Positions 26,229 through 38,864 of a stretch of DNA of 45,152 nt are shown one piece after another. The DNA is from Leptolyngbya sp. DLM2.Bin15 (lineage in GTDB: Bacteria > Cyanobacteriota > Cyanobacteriia > RECH01): positions 1 to 45,152 of the forward strand of contig RECH01000248.1 of NCBI GenBank assembly GCA_007694125.1. The letters run 5' to 3'. The notes under the pieces were generated by a model, which saw nothing but the letters and a program-made list of their open reading frames with translations, did not search any database and was not told the DNA's origin. Each line of letters starts with the position of its first letter. Position 1 is the stretch's first letter. The translations under genes were made by a program, and so were the position numbers.

Positions 26229-27884
26229 ATGAGTTTGCCGGATTGGAACAGTCTGCCGCTGCCCCAACAGGTGGCGCAGATGATTGTGGTGCGGGCATCG
26301 GGCTATTGTTTTGATCATCAGATCCAGTATCCAGCTCTAGAGCCGCCTGCAGAGACCCTGCGTCACTGGATTCAAACTCTAGGGGTGGGAGGCGTCATTC
26401 TTCTGGGTGGCAGTGCGGTGGAGCTGGCGGTGCGATCGCAGCAGTTGCAGGATTGGGCCGCGGTTCCCCTCTTGCTGGCGGCAGATATTGAGGAGGGGGT
26501 GGGCCAGCGCTTCAGTGGTGCCACCTGGTTTCCGCCGCCCATGGCCCTAGGGGCGATCGCTGGTCATGATCTGCAGGGCGCGATCGCTGCCGCGACAGAC
26601 TTCGGGGCAATCACGGCCCAGGAGGCCCTGGCGATTGGCCTGAATTGGATCTTGGCTCCGGTGGTGGATGTCAATTCCAATCCCTTGAATCCGGTGATTA
26701 ATGTTCGGGCCTTTGGAGATCAGGTTGAGGTCGTAGGTCGGCTGGCGGCCGCCTTTGTGCAAGGGGCCAAGCAGCAGGCCATTCTCACCACCGCCAAACA
26801 TTTTCCTGGCCACGGCGACACCACCACCGATTCCCATCTCGAACTGCCGATTTTACCCCACAGCCTAGAACGGCTGCAGGCGCTAGAATTTCCGCCCTTC
26901 CAGCAAGCGATCGCTGCGGGTGTTGATGCGGTGATGACGGCCCATATCCAAATTCCTGCCCTCGATGCCAACTATCCCGCCACCCTCTCGCCCCTGCTGT
27001 TAACCCATTGGCTGCGGCGGCAGTGGGGGTTTGACGGGTTGATTGTGACCGATGCTTTGGTGATGGGAGCGATCGCCCGCCGCTATGGCCCCACCGAGGC
27101 GGCGATCCAGGCGATTCGAGCGGGAGCCGATTGTTTGCTGATGCCAGCGGATCCGGTGGCCACGGTGCAGGCGATTTGCCAGGCGGTGGATGCGGGGGAG
27201 CTGCCCCTAGAGCAGATCCATGCATCCCTCGATCGCCTTTGGCACGCCAAGCATCGCATCCTCGGTCATCGCCTACCGGCGGGCGATACCTCCCATCAGT
27301 GGGAAACCCTGCCGCCGCCGCCCTTGGTCTTGGATGCTATCGCCACGCCCAAGGCGATCGCCACGGTGCAGACTATTCTTGAGCAGTCTAGCGATCGCCA
27401 GGGCTCATTCCCCATCGCCGACCTCCAACCCGATGACCTAGGCTGGAACGTAATTTTGGTGGATAGCCTGGTTCATTGCCCATCCTTGGGGCTCACCAGT
27501 CCAGCAATCGTCATACCTGAGCAACATGGCTATGCCCTGCGGCTTATTGATCCCCACAGCCCCTGTCAGCCGGGCGCAATTCTGCCGGCTCGTCCCACCC
27601 TTGTGCAGCTTTTTGTGCGGGGTAATCCGTTTCGAGGGGCGGCCGGGCTCACCCAGTTTGCCCAGCAGTGGCTGGCGGCGTTGCACCAAACCTGTCCCAT
27701 TCAAGCCTTGCTAATCTACGGCAGTCCCTACGGAGTTGCGGCCTGTCAAGCGGCAACGAGCCCCGATCTACCCTACCTGTTTAGCTATGGGCAAATGCCC
27801 CAGGCCCAGGCCCTGCTCATGGGGCAGCTTTTTGGCACCGCTGTACAGTCTAATGTAGGGCGATCGCTGCCCTTCACAGACTAG
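26229..27884 (+). CDS. glycoside hydrolase family 3 (NagZ-like beta-N-acetylhexosaminidase)
   Basis: Probably removes N-acetylglucosamine from muropeptides during peptidoglycan recycling. The GH3 catalytic domain covers residues 10-340, with the NagZ-type KHFPGHGDTTTDSHLELP loop (190-207) carrying the catalytic His and Asp275 as nucleophile in LIVTDALVMGAI. About 200 further residues form a C-terminal domain, making it longer (551) than single-domain NagZ (about 340). No signal peptide, so cytoplasmic. A HIP1 sits between the GGGAG ribosome binding site and the ATG. Starts 75 bp after rbfA. Confidence 0.87.
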   Translation: MSLPDWNSLPLPQQVAQMIVVRASGYCFDHQIQYPALEPPAETLRHWIQTLGVGGVILLGGSAVELAVRSQQLQDWAAVPLLLAADIEEGVGQRFSGATWFPPPMALGAIAGHDLQGAIAAATDFGAITAQEALAIGLNWILAPVVDVNSNPLNPVINVRAFGDQVEVVGRLAAAFVQGAKQQAILTTAKHFPGHGDTTTDSHLELPILPHSLERLQALEFPPFQQAIAAGVDAVMTAHIQIPALDANYPATLSPLLLTHWLRRQWGFDGLIVTDALVMGAIARRYGPTEAAIQAIRAGADCLLMPADPVATVQAICQAVDAGELPLEQIHASLDRLWHAKHRILGHRLPAGDTSHQWETLPPPPLVLDAIATPKAIATVQTILEQSSDRQGSFPIADLQPDDLGWNVILVDSLVHCPSLGLTSPAIVIPEQHGYALRLIDPHSPCQPGAILPARPTLVQLFVRGNPFRGAAGLTQFAQQWLAALHQTCPIQALLIYGSPYGVAACQAATSPDLPYLFSYGQMPQAQALLMGQLFGTAVQSNVGRSLPFTD

Positions 27885-27911
27885 GGCTGCAGGGTAGGAC
27901 ACCTGTGAACC

Positions 27912-28634
27912 TTAAGGATGGCGGCGCATAAACATCGAGGTATCTTCAGAGCCGAGGGCTGTGGAGTCTCGCGCTTCATCCTCCTGCGATGCCCAGACAT
28001 CCTCTGCGTCTTGATAGGCGTCTTGATACTCCGGATCGAGAGGCATGGTGGGGGGCGTGTCTGCCAGGCTCACCTGGGTTAATACATCGGGAGATAGTTC
28101 GCTGAGCTGCTGAATTTCTTGGGTGACAAAAAATGTAAACGTCAAGCTGCCCAAACGCACTTGATCGCCATCGGCTAGGAGCCTATGCTGACGCAACAAC
28201 TCGCCATTCACAAAGGATCCATTGCTGCTGCCCAAGTCACGCAGATAGAAGCCCTCTTGGGCAATATATTCAATCGATGCATGGTATCGAGATAGACGGC
28301 GATCGCGAATGGGCACATTCACCCGGCGTGAGTCTCGACCGATTGTCCATACATGTTGAGGCTGGGCAAAGGTTTGGCTCCGGCTGCCCACTAAATTGGT
28401 GATAATATAAGCTCGTTGCCCTAAAACCATGCCCTGTACGAAGGGAAACATGGATCCTCGTAGAGAGCGGGCTCCTGACATTTCCAGGTTTAAAATCTCA
28501 TCCAGCAGTCCTCGGTTTTGCTCATAGAGCCTTAAAAAGACCTGGTAGAGTCCTAAGCGTTGGTTGAGTTCGGGATCAGGTTGTCTGTCCAGAGCTTGTA
28601 TGGATTGCGATGCCAAAAATTGGGGGTCTATCAT
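27912..28634 (-). CDS. FHA-domain protein
   Basis: 240 residues. The forkhead-associated domain lies at about 95-165: WTIGRDSRRVNVPI, the phosphothreonine-binding core RLSRYHASIEY, LRDLGSSNGSFVNG and LADGDQVRLGSLTF. The N-terminal 95 residues are helical (QRLGLYQVFLRLYEQNRGLLDEIL) and the C-terminus is acidic and disordered. It should bind phosphothreonine peptides, so a Ser/Thr kinase partner is expected, but none is encoded nearby. Convergent with the GH3 gene, only 27 bp apart. Confidence 0.85.
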   Translation of the reverse strand: MIDPQFLASQSIQALDRQPDPELNQRLGLYQVFLRLYEQNRGLLDEILNLEMSGARSLRGSMFPFVQGMVLGQRAYIITNLVGSRSQTFAQPQHVWTIGRDSRRVNVPIRDRRLSRYHASIEYIAQEGFYLRDLGSSNGSFVNGELLRQHRLLADGDQVRLGSLTFTFFVTQEIQQLSELSPDVLTQVSLADTPPTMPLDPEYQDAYQDAEDVWASQEDEARDSTALGSEDTSMFMRRHP

Positions 28635-28985
28635 AGCGTCGTGGGGTTGAATGCTTCATGAAAGGGTTGACTCAGGTGAAGAACAGCGAGACCTACATTG
28701 CATCTATCTATAAAATCTAGGGTTGAGCAGGAATAGATCGCGATCGCAACCCGAAAAACTCGTCGGCAAATCAATCGTGCCTCTGCATGATGGAGATCTA
28801 CTTCTATTCTGTCAGTTTCTCCAGAGAGGCTCTACAGTTTGACATGTCTTCTGACAAAGAGCCGGTAGACTATCAAAAACATCAACAATTTATGTAGTTT
28901 TCGATACAAAAGCCCTGGGCGTGAGGTCGGCTCCCCGAGCTAGGGGATGATGCTCACCAGCCCCTAGCTGTAGACTTGCATCTCC
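28635..28985. other. spacer between the FHA and hydrolase genes
   Basis: 350 bp without a gene. The part next to the hydrolase holds a strong inverted repeat (28938-28969). The part next to the FHA gene is AT-rich with a GGCTCT/AGAGCC pairing at about 28829-28862 and probably carries its promoter. Confidence 0.4.
28938..28969 (-). terminator. hairpin after the alpha/beta hydrolase gene
   Basis: AGCTAGGGG and CCCCTAGCT form a perfect 9-bp stem with a 14-nt loop, 17 bp beyond the hydrolase stop on its strand. No U-run follows, so termination efficiency is uncertain. Confidence 0.5.
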
Positions 28986-29891
28986 CTAAAAGGGTTGCCT
29001 TAAGAATCGGAGTAATTCTCGATTCACGGTTTGGGGGGCTTCCTGCTGAATCCAGTGACCACACTGAGGAATTAACTTCAGTTGAAACGGAGCATCGACC
29101 AAGGCTCCTAATCCTTGGCTAAGCCGTTTATGTAGGAAGTGGTCATCTTCTCCCCAAAGCACAAGCGTGGGGGTGGTGATAGGTTTAGGCGATCGCTGCC
29201 ATTGACGCAGCCAGGCGCTGGGAGCCAGGAGTTGGCGATAGTAGTTGAGGGCAGCGGAGAGCACTCGGGGCTTCGCGAGGGCCGCTCGATAGATCTCGGT
29301 ATCGGCTGCGGTAAATGCGCCTTTCCGAATGGATAGATCCTGAAACAAGCGGGTGACAAACTCCCGCAGGTTTTGCTGGATGATCCACTCTGGAAGTTCT
29401 GGCACCTGAAATGCAAGGAGGTACCAGCTTCGCCAGAGTTGATCGAAGTTGCCCACGATCTCTCGGACGAATTGTTGGGGATGGGGTGCATTCAAAATCG
29501 CTAGGCGATGGAGATGCTGCGGCAGGGTTTGGGCAAAATGCCAGGCAATTACACCGCCCCAGTCATGACCAACGATATGGGCTTTGCTATATCCTAGCCC
29601 TTGAATGAGGCCTTGAATGTCGGTGATTAACGTGTCAAGGTCATATCCAGTCAGAGGCTTGTCTGAATCGTTGTAGCCCCGCAGGTCGGGCACTACAACC
29701 TTAAAGTGCCGGGACAAGGCAGGGATTTGTCGCCGCCATGAATACCAAAACTCTGGAAATCCATGTAGAAGCACGACCAGATCTCCCGTGCCCTGGGTCA
29801 CGCAATGGAGGCGGATCCGGTTAGTTTCCACAAAGCAGTGATGCCAAACTGAGCTGGCTAGGGGCGGCAGCACCGCACTGGGACTGGACAT
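28986..29891 (-). CDS. alpha/beta hydrolase (epoxide hydrolase/haloalkane dehalogenase type)
   Basis: 301 residues with a full catalytic set: oxyanion motif HGFPEFWYSWRRQ (43-55), nucleophile Asp110 in VGHDWGGVIAW, acid in WGEDDHFL and His in CGHWIQQEAP. An Asp rather than Ser nucleophile together with the HGFPE motif points to an epoxide hydrolase or dehalogenase. No signal peptide; cytoplasmic. Monocistronic, flanked by a 3' hairpin and a divergent spacer. Substrate unknown. Confidence 0.88.
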   Translation of the reverse strand: MSSPSAVLPPLASSVWHHCFVETNRIRLHCVTQGTGDLVVLLHGFPEFWYSWRRQIPALSRHFKVVVPDLRGYNDSDKPLTGYDLDTLITDIQGLIQGLGYSKAHIVGHDWGGVIAWHFAQTLPQHLHRLAILNAPHPQQFVREIVGNFDQLWRSWYLLAFQVPELPEWIIQQNLREFVTRLFQDLSIRKGAFTAADTEIYRAALAKPRVLSAALNYYRQLLAPSAWLRQWQRSPKPITTPTLVLWGEDDHFLHKRLSQGLGALVDAPFQLKLIPQCGHWIQQEAPQTVNRELLRFLRQPF

Positions 29892-29964
29892 AGCTTAGAC
29901 CGTTAAGTTCAACAGGGTAAAAGAGCGAACTGTCACAGGTGTACGCTGAAGCTGGTGCAAACTA

Positions 29965-29991
29965 TTTGGCATGAACCTGTTTGGCATGAAC
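29965..29991. repeat. 15-bp-period duplication
   Basis: TTTGGCATGAAC occurs twice with three bases between, in the divergent spacer. Confidence 0.75.
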
Positions 29992-30204
29992 AGGATGGAT
30001 GATCACTATCAGCGCAGTTCCTATGGGCACATCTCTTGTAGCTGACACCCTATGGCATTCGTGATGTCTAGCATGGAGATGGCTGGCTTAATGGGTAGAT
30101 GTGGGTGCCCATCAACGGTTGAGGATCACTAACGTGGATTTCACTCAAGGTCATGGAGCAACTAGCCTATGGACGTGTCGTCCTCCTCCAAACTTACCAC
30201 TTTA

Positions 30205-30247
30205 AGCCCCCCTCTTCGCTCCGTACTCATGCGGAAGTTTGGGGGCT
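30205..30247 (+). other. imperfect 43-nt stem-loop upstream of the btuF-like gene
   Basis: AGCCCCC pairs with GGGGGCT (7 bp), and inside it CTTC pairs with GAAG. It lies about 90 bp before the start codon, so it may belong to the leader or be a terminator of an unseen short transcript. No U-run follows on either strand. Confidence 0.35.
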
Positions 30248-30338
30248 CAGTCTACAACAAACGGCTGGATATTTTTAAACGATTGCGTCAGTCTAGCCAA
30301 TATGCAGTCTAGTCAAGATAGGAATAGGTCAAGGTAGT

Positions 30339-31286
30339 ATGCTCCGATCAGACTTGCGAATTGTGTCGCTGATTCCCAGTGCGACGGAACTGGTGGCTGC
30401 CCTAGGGTTAACCGACTATTTGGTGGGGCGTTCCCATGAATGTGACTACCCTGATCCTGTCATGACGCTGCCGATATGTACTCAGCCAACCTTTGACCCC
30501 CAGGGCAATAGTGCGGTGATCCACGATCGCGTCACCCTGCTGCTGCAAAAGGCTCTGAGTGTCTATCGGGTTGAAACAGATGTGCTAGAACACCTGCGCC
30601 CCACCCATATTCTCACCCAAGCCCAATGTGAGGTTTGTGCGGTGAGCTTGGCGGAGGTGGAGCAGGCGGTGGCGGGTCTCACCACGATTCAGCCTAGGAT
30701 TTTGTCGCTGCAGCCGGCCTGCTTCAGCGATCTGTGGGACGACCTGCGACGGGTGGGAGCCATGGTGGGGGTGGCAGCTGATGCTGTGGTGGCGGCGCTG
30801 CAGGAGCGGGTGGCGGCCTGTGCGCAACAAACCCAGGATCTAGCTGAGGGCGATCGCCCCTCGGTGGTTTGCATTGAATGGATGGAACCCTTGATGGCGG
30901 CAGGAAACTGGGTGCCAGAACAGGTGGCGATCGCCGGTGGACGCTCCTGTTTCGGCACCGTTGGGCAGCATTCACCTTGGCTAGCGTGGGCCGATCTACA
31001 GCAGGCGGATCCGGAGGTGATTGTTGTGATGCCCTGTGGGTTTGGCCTCGATCGCATTCGGCAAGACATGCATCTACTCACCCAGCGATCGGGCTGGTCG
31101 GCATTGCGGGCGGTGCGCCATAACCAGGTGTATCTGGTAGATGGCAATCACTATTTCAACCGTCCAGGGCCTAGACTGGTGGATTCGCTAGAAATCTTGG
31201 CTGAACTCATCCATCCCCAACGGTTTTCCTATGGCTATGGGCCGCAAGCCTGGCAACGCTGGGAAGCGATCGCCTCGCCATCGTAG
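30339..31286 (+). CDS. BtuF-like cobalamin-binding protein (periplasmic-binding-protein fold)
   Basis: 315 residues of the BtuF/FepB class. The start is typical: LRIVSLIPSATELVAALGLTDYLVGRSHECDYP, followed by THILTQAQCEVCAVSL, and a C-terminal WSALRAVRHNQVYLVDGNHYFNRPGPRLVDSLEILAELIHP. There is no signal peptide, so unlike BtuF it may be cytoplasmic; such soluble cobalamin-binding-protein annotations are common in cyanobacteria. No btuCD genes are nearby. The ATG is preceded by AAGG at close spacing. HIP1 decoded as EGDRPS sits at 30850-30857. Ligand inferred from family only. Confidence 0.8.
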   Translation: MLRSDLRIVSLIPSATELVAALGLTDYLVGRSHECDYPDPVMTLPICTQPTFDPQGNSAVIHDRVTLLLQKALSVYRVETDVLEHLRPTHILTQAQCEVCAVSLAEVEQAVAGLTTIQPRILSLQPACFSDLWDDLRRVGAMVGVAADAVVAALQERVAACAQQTQDLAEGDRPSVVCIEWMEPLMAAGNWVPEQVAIAGGRSCFGTVGQHSPWLAWADLQQADPEVIVVMPCGFGLDRIRQDMHLLTQRSGWSALRAVRHNQVYLVDGNHYFNRPGPRLVDSLEILAELIHPQRFSYGYGPQAWQRWEAIASPS

Positions 31287-31427
31287 ATAACCCGACGAGA
31301 TAGCCCGATGAGACAACCAGCCCCTTTCGATTAGGATGGTGAAGGACGATGGTGAAGCGTACCCCTTGACGCCTGTCGTACCCTAGATAATCACCTCCTT
31401 GGTAGCCAACTCTATCCGTCTGTATCT

Positions 31428-32612
31428 ATGACCTCTGGGATCTCTCGCTCATCAACCCCGCAGTCTAGCCTGCCAGCTTGGGTGCCTCGGCTTTCGGTGA
31501 TGGATCGATACATCATGCTGGAGTTGGTGCTGCCCTTCTTGTTTGGCGTTGGGCTGTTCACATCTCTTGGTGTTTCCGTTGGGGCTGTCTTTGATTTAAT
31601 TCGTCGGGTCACCGAATCCGGACTGCCGATTCAGCTTGCCATTGAAATTTTGCTGCTGAATATGCCGCAGTTCATTGCCTATTCGCTGCCCATGTCAACG
31701 CTGTTGGCCACGCTGATGACCTATAGCCGGCTGGCGGCAGATAGTGAATTGGTGGCCCTGCGCAGTTGTGGGGTGAGCGTGGTGCGGCTGGTGGTGCCCA
31801 GCATTATTTTGAGTTTGGTGATTACGGGCTGCACCTTTGCGTTCAATGAAATGATTGTGCCAGCGGCTAATTACCAGGCAGCAATTACCCTAGAGCGGGC
31901 TCTCAATCGCGATCGCCTCCCCTTTCGGGAAGAGAATATTGTTTACCAAGAGTACAACATGATGCAGATTGAGCCGGGCAAGCGGCAAAATGTGCTCACT
32001 CGCTTTTTCTACGCGCGGGAGTTTGATGGCGAACGCATGGGTGGCGTGACGTATCTCGACCTCTCTCGACCTGAAACTAGCCAGATTGCCATCGCTCAAG
32101 CGGCGGAGTGGAATCTGGAAAGCAATGTCTGGGATTTTTATGACGGCACCATCTACCTCGTGTCGGCTGATGGCCGATTTCGCAACATTGTCACCTTCGA
32201 GCAGCAGCAGATTACCCTGCCGCGCACGCCCCTCGATCTAGCTTCTCGCCGTCGAGACTATGGCGAAATGAATATCCTAGAGTCCCAGGAAGAGCTGGCG
32301 CTGATTGAGCAAACGGGCGATACCGATCGCATTCGCAAACTGCGGGTGCGGATTCAGCAAAAATATTCTCTCCCCTTTGCCTGCTTAGCCCTGGGCTTGG
32401 TGGGTGCGTCGTTGGGGAGTCGATCTAGCCGTACGGGCAGGGCCACAAGCTTTGCCATCAGCGTCTTGATGATTTTTGGGTACTACCTCCTGGCATCCAT
32501 TACGGGAGCGATCGCCCAAACGGGTACCATATCTCCGTTTTTAGGGGCTTGGCTACCTAATTTTCTAGGGATTGCCGTGGGCATTGGTTTGCTGTTGCGG
32601 GTCTCGCGCTAA
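31428..32612 (+). CDS. LptF/LptG family permease (YjgP/YjgQ)
   Basis: Inner-membrane subunit of the lipopolysaccharide export ABC transporter. 394 residues with paired N-terminal spans (YIMLELVLPFLFGVGLFTSLG; about 60-120) and C-terminal spans (LPFACLALGLVGASLGSRSS; LMIFGYYLLASITGA), separated by a periplasmic beta-rich domain (about 145-290). Motifs MPQFIAYSLPMSTLLATLMTYSRLAADSELVALRSCG are characteristic. Cyanobacteria often have one such gene rather than an LptF/LptG pair. No lptB is adjacent. Convergent with the binding-protein gene 20 bp downstream. Confidence 0.9.
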   Translation: MTSGISRSSTPQSSLPAWVPRLSVMDRYIMLELVLPFLFGVGLFTSLGVSVGAVFDLIRRVTESGLPIQLAIEILLLNMPQFIAYSLPMSTLLATLMTYSRLAADSELVALRSCGVSVVRLVVPSIILSLVITGCTFAFNEMIVPAANYQAAITLERALNRDRLPFREENIVYQEYNMMQIEPGKRQNVLTRFFYAREFDGERMGGVTYLDLSRPETSQIAIAQAAEWNLESNVWDFYDGTIYLVSADGRFRNIVTFEQQQITLPRTPLDLASRRRDYGEMNILESQEELALIEQTGDTDRIRKLRVRIQQKYSLPFACLALGLVGASLGSRSSRTGRATSFAISVLMIFGYYLLASITGAIAQTGTISPFLGAWLPNFLGIAVGIGLLLRVSR

Positions 32613-32633
32613 CTCGATGATCTAATCAAGGAT

Positions 32634-33938
32634 CTAATCCAGCCTGATGTGATCGATCACGGCGATCGCCCCCTCGTCGGTCACCGTCCAGATGTCGTAG
32701 TTGCTGACCACATCGCCATACTCATCGATATCCACATTACCGCTGGCTCCTTGGTAATTAATCGCTTGCCCATCCCGCAACAGCGCTAGCCCCTCGCAAA
32801 CATCGCTCACCTCCACGCCATCTCCCCCGGCAACCGATCGCAGCTCAGCCATGATCGCCTCGCCCCGATGGGTGCCGGCAGCTTGGGCTGCCAAGATCAG
32901 CAAGACACCTGCATCCCAGGCATGGGGTACAAAGGCACTGATGCCGGTGCCTTGGGTCTCCTCCCACAGGGCGGTTAACTGCTCAAGACCGGGGCCGCTG
33001 GCCCCTGGCACGGTGCCGATCGCTCCTGACAGAATGTAGCTGCCGTCGGCTGTTTGTCCTACATCGTCAGGAAATGTCTCGGTTTTGACGCCATCGGTGA
33101 GCAAGATCTGTACGCCATTGGTGAGCCCCTGTTGGTAGGCCGATCGCAACAGCAAACTGCCGGTTTCTGGATAGAGCACGGCTAGGACGGCATCCGGTGA
33201 ATTACTAAAGACCGCGGCAGCTTCCGATTCAAATGTGGTGGCTTGTGGGTCGTAGCGGCTGGGATTGTCTCGATTGATGACCGTGCCGCCCAGTTTTTCA
33301 AAGGTAGCTACAAAGGCCTGCTCCAACCCTATGCCATAGTCATTGTTAATGGCGATCGTGGAGATGCGATCGTAGCCGCGATCGATGGCCAACTGGGCCA
33401 GGGCTGCTGCTTGATAGCGATCGGGGGGGGCGGTGCGGGCCCAGTAGCCCCGAAAGTCGTTTTGCTTGGCCCGCTCTGTAAAAATCGGGCTCGTGCTGCC
33501 AGGTGAGAGGAGCGGAATCCGGTTGCGTACGGCCACCTCCACCGCGCCGCTGGAGACACTGCTGGCGATGGCACCCACCACCCCATGCACCCGATTTACC
33601 TCAACCAGTTGGGTCATAGCCTCTACGCCTGCCACCGGATCGGTCTGAGTATCTTTGATGATGAGGGTGACGGGGGCCTGGTTGACGCCGCCGCAGGCAT
33701 TCACCTGATCGACGAGGAGCGGTAAGACTGCGACCATGGGCTGCCCGATGGGAGCTAGATCGCCCGTGGTGGGCAACAGCACCCCCAGTTTCAGCCCCTC
33801 ATCTAAGGTGGCTGGCAGGATGGATGAGGGCGTGGCCTGGTTGGAAGGATTGCCCAGCTCACAGGCGGCTAAAAGAGGCAGTGTGGCTAGCCCTAGGACG
33901 ACAGAACGCTGCAGGGTGATCGCTATCGTTGAGTCCAT
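32634..33938 (-). CDS. ABC transporter substrate-binding lipoprotein (branched-chain amino-acid type)
   Basis: 434 residues with a lipoprotein signal: hydrophobic stretch LGLATLPLLAAC and lipobox Cys26. The mature protein is a Peripla_BP_6 domain: LKLGVLLPTTGDLAPIGQPMVAVLPLLVDQVNACGG, GVVGAIASSVSSGAVEVAVRNRIPLLSPGSTSP, and RISTIAINNDYGIGLEQAFVATFEKLGGT. Such proteins bind amino acids, urea or related ligands. No permease or ATPase gene is next to it, so its transporter is elsewhere. The ATG at 33938 is preferred over the adjacent TTG. A Pro/Ser/Thr linker follows the lipidated cysteine. Confidence 0.86.
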   Translation of the reverse strand: MDSTIAITLQRSVVLGLATLPLLAACELGNPSNQATPSSILPATLDEGLKLGVLLPTTGDLAPIGQPMVAVLPLLVDQVNACGGVNQAPVTLIIKDTQTDPVAGVEAMTQLVEVNRVHGVVGAIASSVSSGAVEVAVRNRIPLLSPGSTSPIFTERAKQNDFRGYWARTAPPDRYQAAALAQLAIDRGYDRISTIAINNDYGIGLEQAFVATFEKLGGTVINRDNPSRYDPQATTFESEAAAVFSNSPDAVLAVLYPETGSLLLRSAYQQGLTNGVQILLTDGVKTETFPDDVGQTADGSYILSGAIGTVPGASGPGLEQLTALWEETQGTGISAFVPHAWDAGVLLILAAQAAGTHRGEAIMAELRSVAGGDGVEVSDVCEGLALLRDGQAINYQGASGNVDIDEYGDVVSNYDIWTVTDEGAIAVIDHIRLD

Positions 33939-37184
<3,246 letters not shown>

Positions 37185-37817
37185 CGCTCTCCTAGAACAA
37201 CCGCGATCGCCCTCTAGAGATCATCTGGGTGCGATCGCGGGTTCTGCCTGTGCCTACTGCGGCGTTAAATTGCCCTAGGTTGCTGTTCTTCGCCTGTTAA
37301 ACGCGATTAACGTACTGGGTGACCTTCGCCGAGCCTATCTGCCTCTAGGGGGCAGCAGGTGGCGATCGCTACCTTTACCGTGATGTTCCCAAGCTCTAGG
37401 CGATCGCTGCCAAGGTGGCGACGAGCCGGGAGCCTTTCTCAGAATTTTGCGATCGCTGGCCAGAGTGTCTTTCGGCGATGGGTGCAGCGGTGGTTCGCGC
37501 TAGGAACTGGAAACAGTTGCTGGTGCTGGGGTTCGGGTGGTTTTGCACCCCCCTGATCCCCCCGTCGCAAAATGAGGGTGATATTACGAAATATTGCAAA
37601 CAGGCGAAGTATGTGAACTAAATGCCGCAAAATATTTCCCGAAGGTAGCTAAGCTTAACTGCTTGTATCGTTCCGAATAACGCTGATGAATCCAGAGACG
37701 TCTCAGTGATCGTTCATACCCCAATGTCGGTTGCACGGATCATCAAATAAGCGCTCGAAGCGATCGCAAGTTTGGACATACCCACGATATCTTTCTTTTT
37801 TTTGGAGGAATCCATCC
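37185..37817. promoter_or_regulatory. apcE-apcA spacer with own promoter region
   Basis: 633 bp, too long for a simple operon spacer, so apcA probably has its own promoter in the AT-rich part (37570-37700). Short frames on both strands look non-coding. It contains a HIP1-based hairpin (37201-37240), a 10-bp palindrome GAGACGTCTC at 37695-37704 and, just before apcA, a run of eight T next to the strong ribosome binding site GGAGGA (37804-37809). Confidence 0.5.
37201..37240 (+). terminator. HIP1-containing hairpin after apcE
   Basis: CCGCGATCGC and GCGATCGCGG form a perfect 10-bp stem around a 20-nt loop, 16 bp after the apcE stop. Each arm is itself a HIP1 palindrome. It could end or stabilise the apcE transcript; there is no U-run. 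Confidence 0.45.
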
Positions 37818-38303
37818 ATGAGTATTGTCACGAAATCAATCGTGAATGCCGACGCTGAGGCTCGTTACCTCAGCCCCGGTGAGCTAGATCGGATCAAATC
37901 ATTCGTAACCTCCGGTGAAAGCCGCCTACGGATTGCTCAAGTGCTAACGGAATCCCGTGAGCGCATCATCAAGCAAGCTGGCGACCAACTGTTCCAGAAG
38001 CGCCCTGATGTTGTTTCTCCCGGTGGCAACGCCTACGGTGAAGAAATGACCGCTACTTGCCTGCGGGACATGGACTACTACCTCCGCCTCGTGACCTACG
38101 GGGTTGTAGCTGGTGATGTCACCCCCATCGAAGAAATCGGAATCGTTGGCGTTCGTGAGATGTACCGTTCTCTCGGCACCCCCATCGATGCAGTGGCAGA
38201 AAGCGTTCGCGCCATGAAAGGTATTGCCACCTCTCTGATGTCCTCTGAAGATGCGGCTGAAGCCGGTGCTTACTTCGACTATGTTGTTGGGGCAATGCAG
38301 TAG
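37818..38303 (+). CDS. apcA: allophycocyanin alpha subunit
   Basis: Light-harvesting biliprotein that forms (alpha-beta)3 trimers with ApcB in the phycobilisome core. 161 residues with the globin-like phycobiliprotein fold; bilin-binding Cys81 in [16 protein letters not shown], and the typical start [22 protein letters not shown]. The ATG at 37818 follows GGAGGA by eight bases; upstream in-frame codons to 37731 are spacer. 68 bp ahead of apcB, with which it is cotranscribed in all studied cyanobacteria. Codon use appears strongly biased, as expected for abundant protein. Confidence 0.98.
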   Translation: MSIVTKSIVNADAEARYLSPGELDRIKSFVTSGESRLRIAQVLTESRERIIKQAGDQLFQKRPDVVSPGGNAYGEEMTATCLRDMDYYLRLVTYGVVAGDVTPIEEIGIVGVREMYRSLGTPIDAVAESVRAMKGIATSLMSSEDAAEAGAYFDYVVGAMQ

Positions 38304-38371
38304 GGTTTTACCCCACCAGCAGCCGTTCAAACCTTTTGATTCATAACGACTTCGTTTAGGGAAGCTAAATC

Positions 38372-38857
38372 ATGCAAGACGCTATCACTTCGGTTATCAA
38401 TTCCTCTGACGTTCAAGGTAAGTACCTTGACGCCTCTGCGATGGAGAAGCTGAAAGGCTATTTCCAAAGCGGTGAACTGCGCGTTCGTGCCGCTAGCACC
38501 ATCAGCGCTAACGCTGCAACCATCGTCAAAGAAGCTGTGGCTAAGTCCCTGCTGTACTCTGACATCACCCGCCCCGGTGGTAACATGTACACCACCCGTC
38601 GCTATGCTGCTTGCATCCGCGACCTCGACTACTACCTCCGCTACTCCACCTACGCCATGTTGGCTGGTGATCCTTCCATCCTCGATGAGCGCGTGCTCAA
38701 CGGTTTGAAAGAAACCTACAACTCCTTGGGTGTACCGGTTGGTGCAACTGTGCAAGCTATCCAAGCCATGAAAGAAGTGACCGCTAGCCTAGTGGGCGCT
38801 GATGCTGGTAAGGAAATGGGTGTTTACTTCGACTACATCTGCTCTGGCTTAAGCTAG
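38372..38857 (+). CDS. apcB: allophycocyanin beta subunit
   Basis: Partner of ApcA. 161 residues, start [20 protein letters not shown], bilin-binding Cys81 in [14 protein letters not shown]. Asn71 in [11 protein letters not shown] is the position gamma-N-methylated by CpcM in phycobiliprotein beta subunits, so methylation is expected. Ribosome binding site AGGGAAG about nine bases before the ATG. A hairpin follows the stop. Confidence 0.98.
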   Translation: MQDAITSVINSSDVQGKYLDASAMEKLKGYFQSGELRVRAASTISANAATIVKEAVAKSLLYSDITRPGGNMYTTRRYAACIRDLDYYLRYSTYAMLAGDPSILDERVLNGLKETYNSLGVPVGATVQAIQAMKEVTASLVGADAGKEMGVYFDYICSGLS

Positions 38858-38864
38858 TGCATTG

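Larger units (their letters stand above)
29892..30338. other. divergent spacer between the hydrolase and btuF-like genes
   Basis: About 450 bp with no gene. It holds a duplicated TTTGGCATGAAC (29965 and 29980) and an imperfect stem-loop at 30205-30247. I looked for a B12 box (GCCACTG) because the next gene is BtuF-like and did not see one. Confidence 0.45.

Noticed and set aside
29892-30338. Cobalamin riboswitch before the BtuF-like gene
   Set aside because: No B12 box (GCCACTG) or other recognised core element was found; the stem-loop present does not fit the class.
37359-37630. Several 60-70-codon frames on both strands between apcE and apcA
   Set aside because: Mutually overlapping, HIP1-rich, and located where the apcA promoter is expected.
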